This document shows, piece by piece, positions 42,942 through 51,121 of a DNA stretch of 51,254 nt (its first letter is position 1; each line of letters begins with the position of its first letter). The position numbers and the translations under genes were made by a program. The notes under the pieces are model-generated. The model was not told where the DNA came from. It was given only the letters and a program-made list of their open reading frames with translations, and did not search any database. This DNA comes from Billgrantia zhangzhouensis (GTDB lineage: Bacteria; Pseudomonadota; Gammaproteobacteria; Pseudomonadales; Halomonadaceae), in contig NZ_JABFTT010000022.1 of NCBI RefSeq assembly GCF_021404465.1, positions 1-51,254 on the forward strand, read 5' to 3'.

Positions 42942-44765
42942 TCAATCCGGCAGGGCAAATACCGTCAGTACACCGCCGAGCTTGGTGTAGTCGCCCAGGG
43001 CACCGAAGACGCTCACCGCGCCCAGCCCCTCCTCCGGATCCTCGAGCCCCGCCGCCAGACCGATGCCGGCCCAGCCGCCGACGCCCGAGAGCACCGCCAC
43101 GTACTGCTTGCCCTCATGCATGAAGGTGTTAACGTTGCCGATCACCCCCGACGGGGTCTTGAAGCGCCACAGTTCCTCGCCGGTTTCGAGGTCCACCGCC
43201 TTCACGTGCCCTTCCAGGGTGCCGTAGAAGGCCAGGTCGCCAGCCGTGGCCAGGGCGCCACTCCAGACCGCAAAGCGCTCATCGACCTCCCAGACGGTCT
43301 CGCCCGCGACCGGGTCCCAGGCGATGAAGCTGCCGGTACGCCCTTCCATGCTGCCGTTATGCGAGGGCGCGGGCATCATGGTCAGGGTCGCGCCGACATA
43401 GGGCTGGCCGGCAATGTATTCGGTCTCGTAGGGCTCGTAGTTCATGCAGATGCGGTTGATACCCGCATATATCAGCCCGGTATTCGGCGAATAGGCGCTG
43501 GGCTGCATGTTCTTCGCGCCCATGGCGGTGGGGCAAATGTTGGTGGTATTGACGTCGACCCCCTGGCGGAAGGTGCTGTACTCCTCGTTGACCACCGGCC
43601 GCCCGGTCTCCAGGTCGTAGCTGTCGGCCCAGTTGGTCTCCGGGGCGAACTTCTCGGCCACCAGCAACTCGCCGGTCTCGCGGTCCATCAGCAGACCGAA
43701 GCCGGTGCGGTCGATCACCGCCAGTGCCTTGCGCTCCTCGCCCTCGAACTCGATGTCGATCAGTTGGTTCTCGTTGACCCCGTCGTAGTCCCACTCGTCG
43801 AAGGGCACTTTCTGGAAGACCCACTTGGCCTCGCCGGTGTTGGGATCGCGGGCAAAGATGGTGATGGCCCACTTGTTGTCGGCGGGCTCGCCATCCACGG
43901 TGCGCTGGTCGGGGTTCCAGGTGCCGGGGTTGCCGGTACCGTAATAGATCAGGTCGAGCTCGGGGTCGTAGGTGATCCACCCCCAGGGCGCCCCGCCACC
44001 ACGCTCCCACTCGCCCTCGGGCCAGGTGGTGACACCCAGATCGGCTTCGCCGACGGGTTCGCCCAGCATCAGGGTGGTCTCGGGGTCGATCAGTACCTCA
44101 TCGTCCGGCCCGGTGGAGTAACCCCGCCACACCATTTCGCCGGTCTCGACATCATAGGCGGAAAGGTGGCCGCGAATACCGTACTCGCCGCCACTGATGC
44201 CGACGATGACCTTGTCGTGCACCACTAGCGGCGACATGGTATTACTCTCGCCGATGGTATGGTCGCCGTTGTTGGCCTCCCACAGTAGCTCGCCGCTCTC
44301 GGCGTCCAGCGCGATCAAGGTATTGTCGGCCTGGCCGAGGAACAGCCTTCCGTCGGCGTAGGCCAGTCCACGGTTGACCGTGTCGCAGCACATCACCGGA
44401 ATGACGCGTGAGTCCTGTACCGGCTCGTAGCTCCAGATCACCCGCCCCTCATCCTCCAGATCGAGGGCGAAGACCTTGTTGGGAAAAGGCGTATGGATGT
44501 AGAGGCGCCCGTCGCCGACGTACAACGGCCCGCCTTCGTGACCGCGCAGAACGCCGGTGGAAAACTGCCATACCGAGCGCAGCTCTTGCACGTTGTCACG
44601 GTTGATCTGGTCTAGTTGACTGAAGCGGTGGCCCTGGTAGTTGCCGAGTTGTGTGGCCCAGTATTCGGGATTGTCCTGGAGTTCCAAGACATTCTGGTTG
44701 GCGTGAACCGCCGTGGCGGCCATCAAACCGATGGCCACGACTGCGTAGCCGGTCTCGCGAAGCAT
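42942..44765 (-). CDS. xoxF: Lanthanide-dependent PQQ methanol/alcohol dehydrogenase
   Basis: A 607-aa periplasmic quinoprotein with a signal peptide (to about residue 22) and an eight-bladed propeller. The PQQ-stacking disulfide is C126-C127 (VMCCDTVNRG). Metal ligands are E194 (SGGEYG), N279 (GTGNPGTW) and D326. D328, in DEWDYDGVNE, is the extra Asp that binds a lanthanide ion and replaces the Ala of calcium-dependent MxaF. Similarity to XoxF5 runs the whole length. It oxidises methanol to formaldehyde, or another primary alcohol. It begins the operon, with GGAGA before the ATG. Confidence 0.95.
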   Translation of the reverse strand: MLRETGYAVVAIGLMAATAVHANQNVLELQDNPEYWATQLGNYQGHRFSQLDQINRDNVQELRSVWQFSTGVLRGHEGGPLYVGDGRLYIHTPFPNKVFALDLEDEGRVIWSYEPVQDSRVIPVMCCDTVNRGLAYADGRLFLGQADNTLIALDAESGELLWEANNGDHTIGESNTMSPLVVHDKVIVGISGGEYGIRGHLSAYDVETGEMVWRGYSTGPDDEVLIDPETTLMLGEPVGEADLGVTTWPEGEWERGGGAPWGWITYDPELDLIYYGTGNPGTWNPDQRTVDGEPADNKWAITIFARDPNTGEAKWVFQKVPFDEWDYDGVNENQLIDIEFEGEERKALAVIDRTGFGLLMDRETGELLVAEKFAPETNWADSYDLETGRPVVNEEYSTFRQGVDVNTTNICPTAMGAKNMQPSAYSPNTGLIYAGINRICMNYEPYETEYIAGQPYVGATLTMMPAPSHNGSMEGRTGSFIAWDPVAGETVWEVDERFAVWSGALATAGDLAFYGTLEGHVKAVDLETGEELWRFKTPSGVIGNVNTFMHEGKQYVAVLSGVGGWAGIGLAAGLEDPEEGLGAVSVFGALGDYTKLGGVLTVFALPD

Positions 44766-45097
44766 GGCGTTGTCTCCGTCTCACTGAAGGTGTGCCTGGG
44801 AAACGGCACATCTTGTGTAGTTGTCTTTCAGGTATTGACATTGAGAAGGTCTAGCACAACTTCGGGAGCGCCATTGCTGTTGTCCGGTAATTTAGGCATT
44901 TTAATAAATCAAAAGACTATTGCCCTCTGGCAACAATACGGCAACATCGCTGACAAGCCGCTCCATGGCGGCGTTTCGGTCATATACCACCTGCCCTTCG
45001 TTCCGCACCTACGACTTAGGTCGAAAGGTAGCGACGCCATTAACTGCTTTACTTGGGGTGCGTGTAACGATATCCACCCCAACGTGGAGGATTCTCT
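44766..45097. promoter_or_regulatory. xoxF-pqqA divergent control region
   Basis: This 332-bp gene-free stretch is AT-richer in its centre (44880-44930). Three half-sites are visible: TTGCC (44920-44924), GGCAACA (44929-44935) and GGCAACA (44940-44946); the first two are inverted with CTCT between them, and the last two are direct repeats 11 bp apart, one helical turn. These could bind a regulator shared by both operons. A TTGACA occurs at 44835-44840 without a good -10. I find no convincing gene here. Confidence 0.5.
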
Positions 45098-45169
45098 ATG
45101 TGGACCAAGCCTACCTACACTGATCTTCGTCTTGGCTTCGAAGTCACGCTATACATCGCCAACCGTTGA
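45098..45169 (+). CDS. pqqA: PQQ precursor peptide
   Basis: A 23-residue peptide, M-W-T-K-P-T-Y-T-D-L-R-L-G-F-E-V-T-L-Y-I-A-N-R, too short for routine gene finding but unmistakable. E15 and Y19, in the EVTLY motif, are crosslinked by PqqE and become PQQ. It has GTGGAGG before ATG 45098 and is the first gene of the pqq operon. Confidence 0.97.
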   Translation: MWTKPTYTDLRLGFEVTLYIANR

Positions 45170-45180
45170 GGTTGTACCCC

Positions 45181-45240
45181 CGCCTCGTTCGCGAGGCGAC
45201 ACCCACCGGCTGACGTCCGTAGCATGGGCGTCGGCCGGTG
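45181..45240 (+). promoter_or_regulatory. Double hairpin between pqqA and pqqB
   Basis: The pqqA-pqqB gap holds two stem-loops. The first is CGCCTCG-TTCG-CGAGGCG (45181-45198), a 7-bp stem with a TTCG loop. The second pairs 45204-45215 with 45229-45240 through 12 bp, one of them a G-U wobble, around a 13-nt loop. Neither is followed by a U-tract. pqqA message is known in other bacteria to exceed that of pqqB-E, and such hairpins could protect or partly terminate it. Confidence 0.6.
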
Positions 45241-45259
45241 CCGTTTGCAGGGAGCCGTC

Positions 45260-46189
45260 ATGCACATACTGATCCTGGGCGCGGCCGCCGGAGGCGGCTT
45301 TCCCCAATGGAATTGCAACTGCACGCTATGCAAAGGAGTCCGCGAGGGCAGCATCGACGCCAGGCCCCGCACCCAGTCCTCCATTGCCATCAGTAGCGAC
45401 GGTCAGCGCTGGCTACTGTGCAACGCCTCTCCCGACATCCGCGCCCAACTGGCCGCCAACCCATCGCTACACCCACGCCGCGTACCCCGCGACAGCGGCA
45501 TCGCCGGGGTGTTGCTGGTCGACGCTCAGATCGATCACACCACCGGCCTGCTGTCGCTGCGCGAAGGCTGTCCTTTCGATGTCTGGTGCACGCCCAACGT
45601 GCACCAGGATCTGAGCCGGGGCTTTCCCCTGTTCACCATGCTCGAACACTGGCAGGGCGGGCTCAACTGGCGCACCATCGACATCGGCGCCGAGCGCCTG
45701 GAGAGCACCTTCGAGATCCCCGCCTGCCCCAGCCTGTTGTTCACCGCGGTGGCGCTCGACAGCAACGCTCCGCCCTATTCGCCGCGCCGCGGTTCTCCCA
45801 CGCCAGGAGACAACATCGGCCTGCTGGTCGAGGATCGCCGCCGCGCCACCCGGCTGTTCTACGCTCCCGGGCTCGGTCGTGTCGACGAGCGCGTGCGCAG
45901 CTTTCTGGCCAGCGCCGATTGTGTGCTCGTCGACGGCACCCTGTGGCACGACGACGAGTTGCGCCGCGCCGGCGTGGGGCAGGCCACGGGCAGCGACATG
46001 GGCCACCTGGCGCTTGCCGGTCCAGGCGGATTGCTGGAAGAACTAAGCGCCCTGTCCACCGCCACGCGCCGGGTGCTGACGCACATCAACAACACCAACC
46101 CGATCCTCGACGAGCGCTCGCCGGAGCGCGCCACGCTGACCCAGACCGGAATCGAGGTCGCCCACGACGGCATGCGCCTGGAGATATGA
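45260..46189 (+). CDS. pqqB: PqqB, metallo-beta-lactamase-fold hydroxylase
   Basis: A 309-aa member of the metallo-beta-lactamase superfamily acting late in PQQ synthesis, where it is proposed to hydroxylate the tyrosine-derived moiety. It opens MHILILGAAAGGGFPQWNCNC and keeps the zinc-binding C-N-C-x2-C at the start and the DAQIDHTTGLLSLR segment. ATG 46260-type spacing is set by GGGAGCC before ATG 45260; the frame upstream of it lacks family similarity. Confidence 0.95.
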   Translation: MHILILGAAAGGGFPQWNCNCTLCKGVREGSIDARPRTQSSIAISSDGQRWLLCNASPDIRAQLAANPSLHPRRVPRDSGIAGVLLVDAQIDHTTGLLSLREGCPFDVWCTPNVHQDLSRGFPLFTMLEHWQGGLNWRTIDIGAERLESTFEIPACPSLLFTAVALDSNAPPYSPRRGSPTPGDNIGLLVEDRRRATRLFYAPGLGRVDERVRSFLASADCVLVDGTLWHDDELRRAGVGQATGSDMGHLALAGPGGLLEELSALSTATRRVLTHINNTNPILDERSPERATLTQTGIEVAHDGMRLEI

Positions 46190-46258
46190 ACCCCTCATTT
46201 TCGCTGACGTCACAACAATAACGACGCTGTACGCCATGCAATGGGAAGGAAGCGCCTC

Positions 46259-47047
46259 ATGACCTTTATTGCATCCCCCTCTGCCGCCTCGGCGAGTGAA
46301 CCCGAGACCCCGCCCCTTTCTGCCGAGGCCTTCCGAGAGGCCCTGTTGGCCAAAGGCGACTACTACCATATCCACCATCCCTACCAGGTCGACATGGCAG
46401 AAGGGCGCGCCACGCCGGAGCAAATCCGCGGCTGGGTGGCCAATCGCTTTTATTACCAGGTGATGATCCCACAGAAAGATGCCGCGCTGCTGGCCAACTG
46501 TCCGGACGCCGCCACCCGGCGGCGCTGGATCCAGCGCCTACTCGACCACGACGGCCATGACGATGACGGCGGCGGCATCGAGGCGTGGCTGACCCTGGGC
46601 GAGGCGGTAGGGCTGTCCCGCGACGAACTGTGGGCCCAGGAGCACGTGCTGCCCGGTGTGCGCTTCGCGGTGGACGCTTACGTCAATTTCGTGCGCCGGG
46701 CTAGCTGGCAGGAGGCAGCAATCTCGTCGCTGACCGAACTGTTCGCCCCACAGGCGCATCAAAGCCGTCTCGACACCTGGCCAACCCACTATCCCTGGAT
46801 CGACGAGGCCGGCTACGGCTACTTCCGCAAGCGTCTGAAGGAAGCGCGACGCGACGTCGACCATGGCCTTGAGGTGGCATTGGCGGTGTGCACCACTGCC
46901 GCCGCTCAGCAGCGCGCCTTGGAGATCCTGCAGTTCAAGCTCGACGTGTTGTGGAGCATGCTCGACGCCATGACCCTGGCCTACCAGCTCGAGCGCCCGC
47001 CCTATCACAGCGTGACCGACCAGCGCGTTTACCACCGGGGACTATGA
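46259..47047 (+). CDS. pqqC: Pyrroloquinoline-quinone synthase PqqC
   Basis: A 262-aa cofactorless oxidase that carries out the final ring closure and eight-electron oxidation giving PQQ. The sequence YYHIHHPYQVDMAEGRATPEQI and RFYYQVMIPQKDAALLANCPD are typical and supply the active-site His, Arg and Tyr residues. Slightly longer than usual because of a 15-residue Ser/Pro/Glu-rich N-terminus. Its stop overlaps pqqD. Confidence 0.96.
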   Translation: MTFIASPSAASASEPETPPLSAEAFREALLAKGDYYHIHHPYQVDMAEGRATPEQIRGWVANRFYYQVMIPQKDAALLANCPDAATRRRWIQRLLDHDGHDDDGGGIEAWLTLGEAVGLSRDELWAQEHVLPGVRFAVDAYVNFVRRASWQEAAISSLTELFAPQAHQSRLDTWPTHYPWIDEAGYGYFRKRLKEARRDVDHGLEVALAVCTTAAAQQRALEILQFKLDVLWSMLDAMTLAYQLERPPYHSVTDQRVYHRGL

Positions 47048-47331
47048 TGGATATGATCGAGTCAACCAGCATCTATCGCTTGCGCCCGGGTTGGCGCCTG
47101 CAGTGGGAGGAAGCCCAGGGTCGTCACGTGCTGCTTTATCCCGAGGGCATGGTGCAGCTCAACGACAGCGCGGGGGCCATCCTGACCCAGCTCGACGGCC
47201 AGCGCGACGTGGCCGGCGTAGTGGCCAATCTGCAGGCCCGGTTTGCCGATGCCCCCGCCGCGGAGATCGAACGGGACGTACACGAATTCCTGCTCGACGC
47301 CGCACGACAAGGGTGGATCCGCCATGACTGA
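47044..47331 (+). CDS. pqqD: PQQ biosynthesis peptide chaperone PqqD
   Basis: A 95-aa RiPP-recognition-element protein that binds PqqA and presents it to PqqE. It shows YRLRPGWRLQWEEAQGRHVL and PEGMVQLNDSAGAILTQLDG, the winged-helix fold of PqqD. ATG 47044 overlaps the pqqC stop; in-frame ATGs at 47047 and 47053 are alternatives. Confidence 0.95.
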   Translation: MMDMIESTSIYRLRPGWRLQWEEAQGRHVLLYPEGMVQLNDSAGAILTQLDGQRDVAGVVANLQARFADAPAAEIERDVHEFLLDAARQGWIRHD

Positions 47332-48475
47332 CCGTACCCACACCACTGCCGTCAACGACACCACCGGTGCCCCGCTGTGGCTGCTTGCCGAGCTGACCTA
47401 CCGATGCCCGCTGCAATGCGCCTACTGCTCCAATCCGCTCGACTTCGCTGCGGTGAAGGAGGAACTCTCCACCGAGGAGTGGATGGGCGTGCTGGCCCAG
47501 GCCCGCGCCATGGGCGCCGTGCAGATAGGTTTCTCGGGCGGCGAACCGTTGGTGCGCCAGGATCTTGAAACCCTGGTGGCCGAGGCGCGCCGGCTCGGCT
47601 TCTATACCAACCTGATCACCTCCGGGCTGGGGCTCGACGAAGCACGCATCAAGGCGCTGCACGCGGCCGGGCTCGACCATATTCAGATCAGCCTGCAGGC
47701 CTCCGATCCGGACGTTGCCGCGGCAGTGGCCGGTTCGCCCAAGGCCCACGCCAAGAAGCTGGCCATGGCCCGAGCGGTCAAGGCGGCCGGCTATCCCATG
47801 GTGCTCAACGTGGTGCTGCACCGCCACAACATCGACCGCATCGACGACATCATCGCCTTGTGCGACGAACTGGGGGCCGATGCAGTGGAACTGGCCAACT
47901 GTCAGATGTACGGCTGGGCTCACCTCAACCGCGAGGGCCTGCTTCCCAGCCATGAGCAGCTCGAGTCCGCCGAGGCCACCACTGCGCGCTGGCGCGAGCG
48001 TCTGGCCGAGCGAGGCCGCGACATGCGCCTGCTATTCGTGGTGCCCGACTATTATGCCGAGCGTCCCAAGGCGTGCATGGGCGGCTGGGGCGCGATCTTC
48101 ATGACCGTGGCGCCGGACGGCGCGGTGCTGCCCTGTCATAGCGCGCGGATGCTGCCGATGAGCTTTCCCAACGTGCGCGAGCGTGGGCTACATGAAATCT
48201 GGTACGACAGCGAACCCTTCAATCGCTACCGCGGCGATGGCTGGATGCGCGAACCCTGCCGCAGCTGCGACGAACGCCACAAGGACGTCGGCGGCTGCCG
48301 CTGCCAGGCCTACCTGCTTACCGGCGACGCCACGGCCACCGATCCAGTATGCTCGCTGTCGCCCGATCACCACCTGATCGAGGCCGCCCGTCGCCAGGCC
48401 GAACACGGCGAGCGCCCCATGGCCGACCTGACCCTGCGCAACGTGCACGAATCGCGGATCTTCTGCCGCGCATGA
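47324..48475 (+). CDS. pqqE: PqqA peptide cyclase (radical SAM) PqqE
   Basis: A 383-aa radical SAM enzyme with a SPASM domain, which makes the carbon-carbon bond between Glu and Tyr of PqqA. The SAM cluster site is C28-x3-C32-x2-C35 (YRCPLQCAYC), and the auxiliary cluster cysteines are in CMGGWG, LPCHSAR, EPCRSCDER and GGCRCQAY. It overlaps pqqD by eight bases and pqqF by four. Confidence 0.97.
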   Translation: MTDRTHTTAVNDTTGAPLWLLAELTYRCPLQCAYCSNPLDFAAVKEELSTEEWMGVLAQARAMGAVQIGFSGGEPLVRQDLETLVAEARRLGFYTNLITSGLGLDEARIKALHAAGLDHIQISLQASDPDVAAAVAGSPKAHAKKLAMARAVKAAGYPMVLNVVLHRHNIDRIDDIIALCDELGADAVELANCQMYGWAHLNREGLLPSHEQLESAEATTARWRERLAERGRDMRLLFVVPDYYAERPKACMGGWGAIFMTVAPDGAVLPCHSARMLPMSFPNVRERGLHEIWYDSEPFNRYRGDGWMREPCRSCDERHKDVGGCRCQAYLLTGDATATDPVCSLSPDHHLIEAARRQAEHGERPMADLTLRNVHESRIFCRA

Positions 48476-50955
48476 ACCACCCATCCACGATTTCCGACGA
48501 CGAGTTCGCCCGGCACGCGGGGCTACCACCAGGCAGCCGGCTACGTGAAGCCCGCCTCGCCAATGGCCTGACCGTCACCGCCGCCGAAGTGCCCGACGCT
48601 CGCTGGCAGCGCCTGGTCGGTGCCGTGAACGTGGGCTACCTGGACGAGCCCGACGACTGCCGCGGACTGGCCCACCTGCTCGAACACGCCCTGTTCCTGG
48701 GCTCGGCGGGCTTTCCCGGAGCAGGCGAACTGGCGCGCTGGGTCGGCCAACGGGGCGGGCGCTACAACGCCCGTACCGACGAGACCGTGACCGAGGTGCA
48801 CCTGCATCTGCCCCCCGCCGATACCGACGAGGGCCTGGCTCGACTGGTGGATATGCTGGCCCGGCCTCGCTTCGAACCCGGGCTCGTCGCGCACGAGGTG
48901 GAAGTACTCGAGGCAGAGTTCCGCGCGCGGCTGGCCGACCCCGCGCTGCATCGGCTGGCGGCACTCGGCCGGCTCTGCCGCGAGGGGCACCCCGCCCGAC
49001 ACAGCCATGCCGGCAATCGCAACACTCTGGGCACTGACGCCTCCCGGCTGGCCGCACGGCTCACCGACTTTCATGACCATCACTACCGTGCCGGACTCAT
49101 GGCCCTGGTAATGCTGGGTCCTCTGCCGCTCGAAGCGCAGCTCGAGCAGCTCACGCGGCATGGTGCGACACTGCCAACGGGCGCCGTGCCGTCGCCGCCA
49201 CGGACCTGGCGTTGGGCCCAGCCCGGCGGCGTGGCATGGCACCCGCCCGCGGCCAGCCCCGGCGCTTCGGCTTTGGAACTCTTCTGGCCGCTGCCCGAGG
49301 AACAGGCCGCCACCCATACCGACTGGCTCGCCGCCGTGGCTGCCCGGCTAGCCGATGGAGGTCTCGCCGCCACCCTACAGGCCACCATGGAACTCGACCG
49401 GCTCGAGGTTACCCTGGAACCCGTTGGCCTGGGGTCGGCCCTGGCACTGAGCCTGGCCCCGACGCCGGACGAGGAAACGGTGCAGGCAATGCTGGCCACC
49501 TGCTGTGCGGCACTCGAGCAGGCCTCCGTCGCTACGTTGCCCGCCCCATCCGTGTCGGCGGCGGATCTCGACGCCTGGCCCCGGCGCTACGCCAGGCAAC
49601 TGCCGGGCTCAACGGAGCGCATCCCACGCGGCGAAGCATTGGAAGAGTCATCACTCTTGCCTTGGCTAACCCCCCAGCAGTGTCGGCTGCTCTGGCAGGC
49701 TCCCGCTGCGTCCGGCCGCTGGAAAACGCTGACGGAGACCGGCACCCGCTGGCGTCCCCAGCCTTCACTCAGCGAGGGCGTGGCGCTGCCCTCGCGGGCA
49801 CCTCCTGACCTCTGCGTCCGCCCACGCCGCGAGGATACCGACACCACGACCCCACGCGAGCTGCCCCGAAACGAACAGTTCAGGCTGTGGTGCGGAAAGC
49901 CGGCACGAATGCGGGATACCACACCGACCAGCCTCTGCCTGGGCTGGCCCACCCCGACCTCACAGTTGGGGGCACGGTTATGCCAGTGGCGGCAGAACAC
50001 GTTGCCCCTGCGCCAGGCCGCCCTGGAGCGAGGGCTGCAGCTCTCCTGCGGAGGTGATGCCCGCGGCGACTGGCTGATCGTCAGCGGCGGCGCCGATCGA
50101 CTCTGCTCCCTGGCGGAGCTGGCCCTGGCATGCTGGCCGGAGCAGGCAACCTTACCCCCATGCGATCCGCCAACGGGGCTGCTCGCCCAGCGCCTGCTGA
50201 GCCAGCTCGAAACCTCGGCGCCAAGGGTTGAGCAAGCCGGAGCGTTGCCGATGCTGGGCTGGGTCAGCGACGAGCAAGACGCCGGGGCGGCCCGGGCGAT
50301 GCTGGACTGCCTTGCCGAACGTCTGTCGGCAGTTCCGAACCTGATGGCCGGCACGACGCCCCATGAAGCCCGCGAAGAGATCGACGGCACCCGCTGGCTG
50401 CCGCCCCAGGGCAACGACCACGTCGCGATGCTGGAAGTTGCCGGTCCCGACGACACGCCACGCAACCGCTGGCTGCTATGCCTGCTGGCCCAGTGCCACG
50501 ACGCCGCCTTCCAGCATGAGATGCGCCAGCGGCGCGGCCTGGGATACGTGGCGGCGGTGCGCTATCGTGAAGCGTCGGGCGCTCCCCGCCTGGGCTATGT
50601 GGTGCAGTCCCCTCATGCCGAGATTGACGGGTTGCGCCAAGCCATTGCCGATTTCCTGACCCAGCAGAGTGAGGCGCTGGCGTGCCTCACCGCAGCGGAG
50701 ATGGAACGCCGCAAGCGCGGCTTGGTCGCCTACGCGGGCTACCCCGAGACTCAGACCGAGACCATCGCCCAGCTGTGGCAGGCGCTGCGTCGCCATGCCG
50801 CCATGAAAAATGCCTCACCGCCCTGGCAGCCGCTGCCGTGGGAAGCCGAGTCGCAGGCATTGGCCGCACTGCACGCCGACTCGCTGCTCGACTTGGCAAA
50901 GGATCTCGCCGCGGGCCGTCTGGTACAGCGCTGGTGGCTGCACCAGCCACGCTGA
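48472..50955 (+). CDS. pqqF: PqqF, M16-family peptidase
   Basis: An 827-aa inverzincin that cuts PqqA around its crosslink, with or without PqqG. The zinc site is H68-x2-E71-H72 in HLLEHALFLG, with the third ligand E149 in HEVEVLEAEF exactly 77 residues later; RYNARTDETVTEVHL is the typical adjacent strand. The C-terminal half is the degenerate, non-catalytic M16 repeats. The start, ATG 48472, overlaps pqqE TGA (ATGA). Confidence 0.93.
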   Translation: MNHPSTISDDEFARHAGLPPGSRLREARLANGLTVTAAEVPDARWQRLVGAVNVGYLDEPDDCRGLAHLLEHALFLGSAGFPGAGELARWVGQRGGRYNARTDETVTEVHLHLPPADTDEGLARLVDMLARPRFEPGLVAHEVEVLEAEFRARLADPALHRLAALGRLCREGHPARHSHAGNRNTLGTDASRLAARLTDFHDHHYRAGLMALVMLGPLPLEAQLEQLTRHGATLPTGAVPSPPRTWRWAQPGGVAWHPPAASPGASALELFWPLPEEQAATHTDWLAAVAARLADGGLAATLQATMELDRLEVTLEPVGLGSALALSLAPTPDEETVQAMLATCCAALEQASVATLPAPSVSAADLDAWPRRYARQLPGSTERIPRGEALEESSLLPWLTPQQCRLLWQAPAASGRWKTLTETGTRWRPQPSLSEGVALPSRAPPDLCVRPRREDTDTTTPRELPRNEQFRLWCGKPARMRDTTPTSLCLGWPTPTSQLGARLCQWRQNTLPLRQAALERGLQLSCGGDARGDWLIVSGGADRLCSLAELALACWPEQATLPPCDPPTGLLAQRLLSQLETSAPRVEQAGALPMLGWVSDEQDAGAARAMLDCLAERLSAVPNLMAGTTPHEAREEIDGTRWLPPQGNDHVAMLEVAGPDDTPRNRWLLCLLAQCHDAAFQHEMRQRRGLGYVAAVRYREASGAPRLGYVVQSPHAEIDGLRQAIADFLTQQSEALACLTAAEMERRKRGLVAYAGYPETQTETIAQLWQALRRHAAMKNASPPWQPLPWEAESQALAALHADSLLDLAKDLAAGRLVQRWWLHQPR

Positions 50956-51003
50956 AGCCCGCCGCTTTTATGCACCCTCCTCTCTAGCGAATGTTGCCAA
51001 TAG

Positions 51004-51016
51004 ACAACTCAGTTGT
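51004..51016. repeat. Palindrome in the promoter region of the alcohol dehydrogenase gene
   Basis: ACAACT-C-AGTTGT is a 6-bp-arm palindrome about 106 bp before the next gene start. It is the only symmetrical element I see in the 166-bp gap after pqqF, so it may be an operator, although no regulator is known for it here. Confidence 0.35.
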
Positions 51017-51121
51017 GTCGCTACGTCACAATGCTCCCGCCCTACCTCACCTAGACTGACATCACGTCGACCCCATAGCGCTGCCACACCGGCCGCCAAC
51101 AACAACCCGGGAGACCCGCTC

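Noticed and set aside
44616..45272. A 218-codon + strand frame across the xoxF-pqqA region
   Set aside because: It starts inside xoxF on the other strand and crosses pqqA in another frame; the translation resembles no family.
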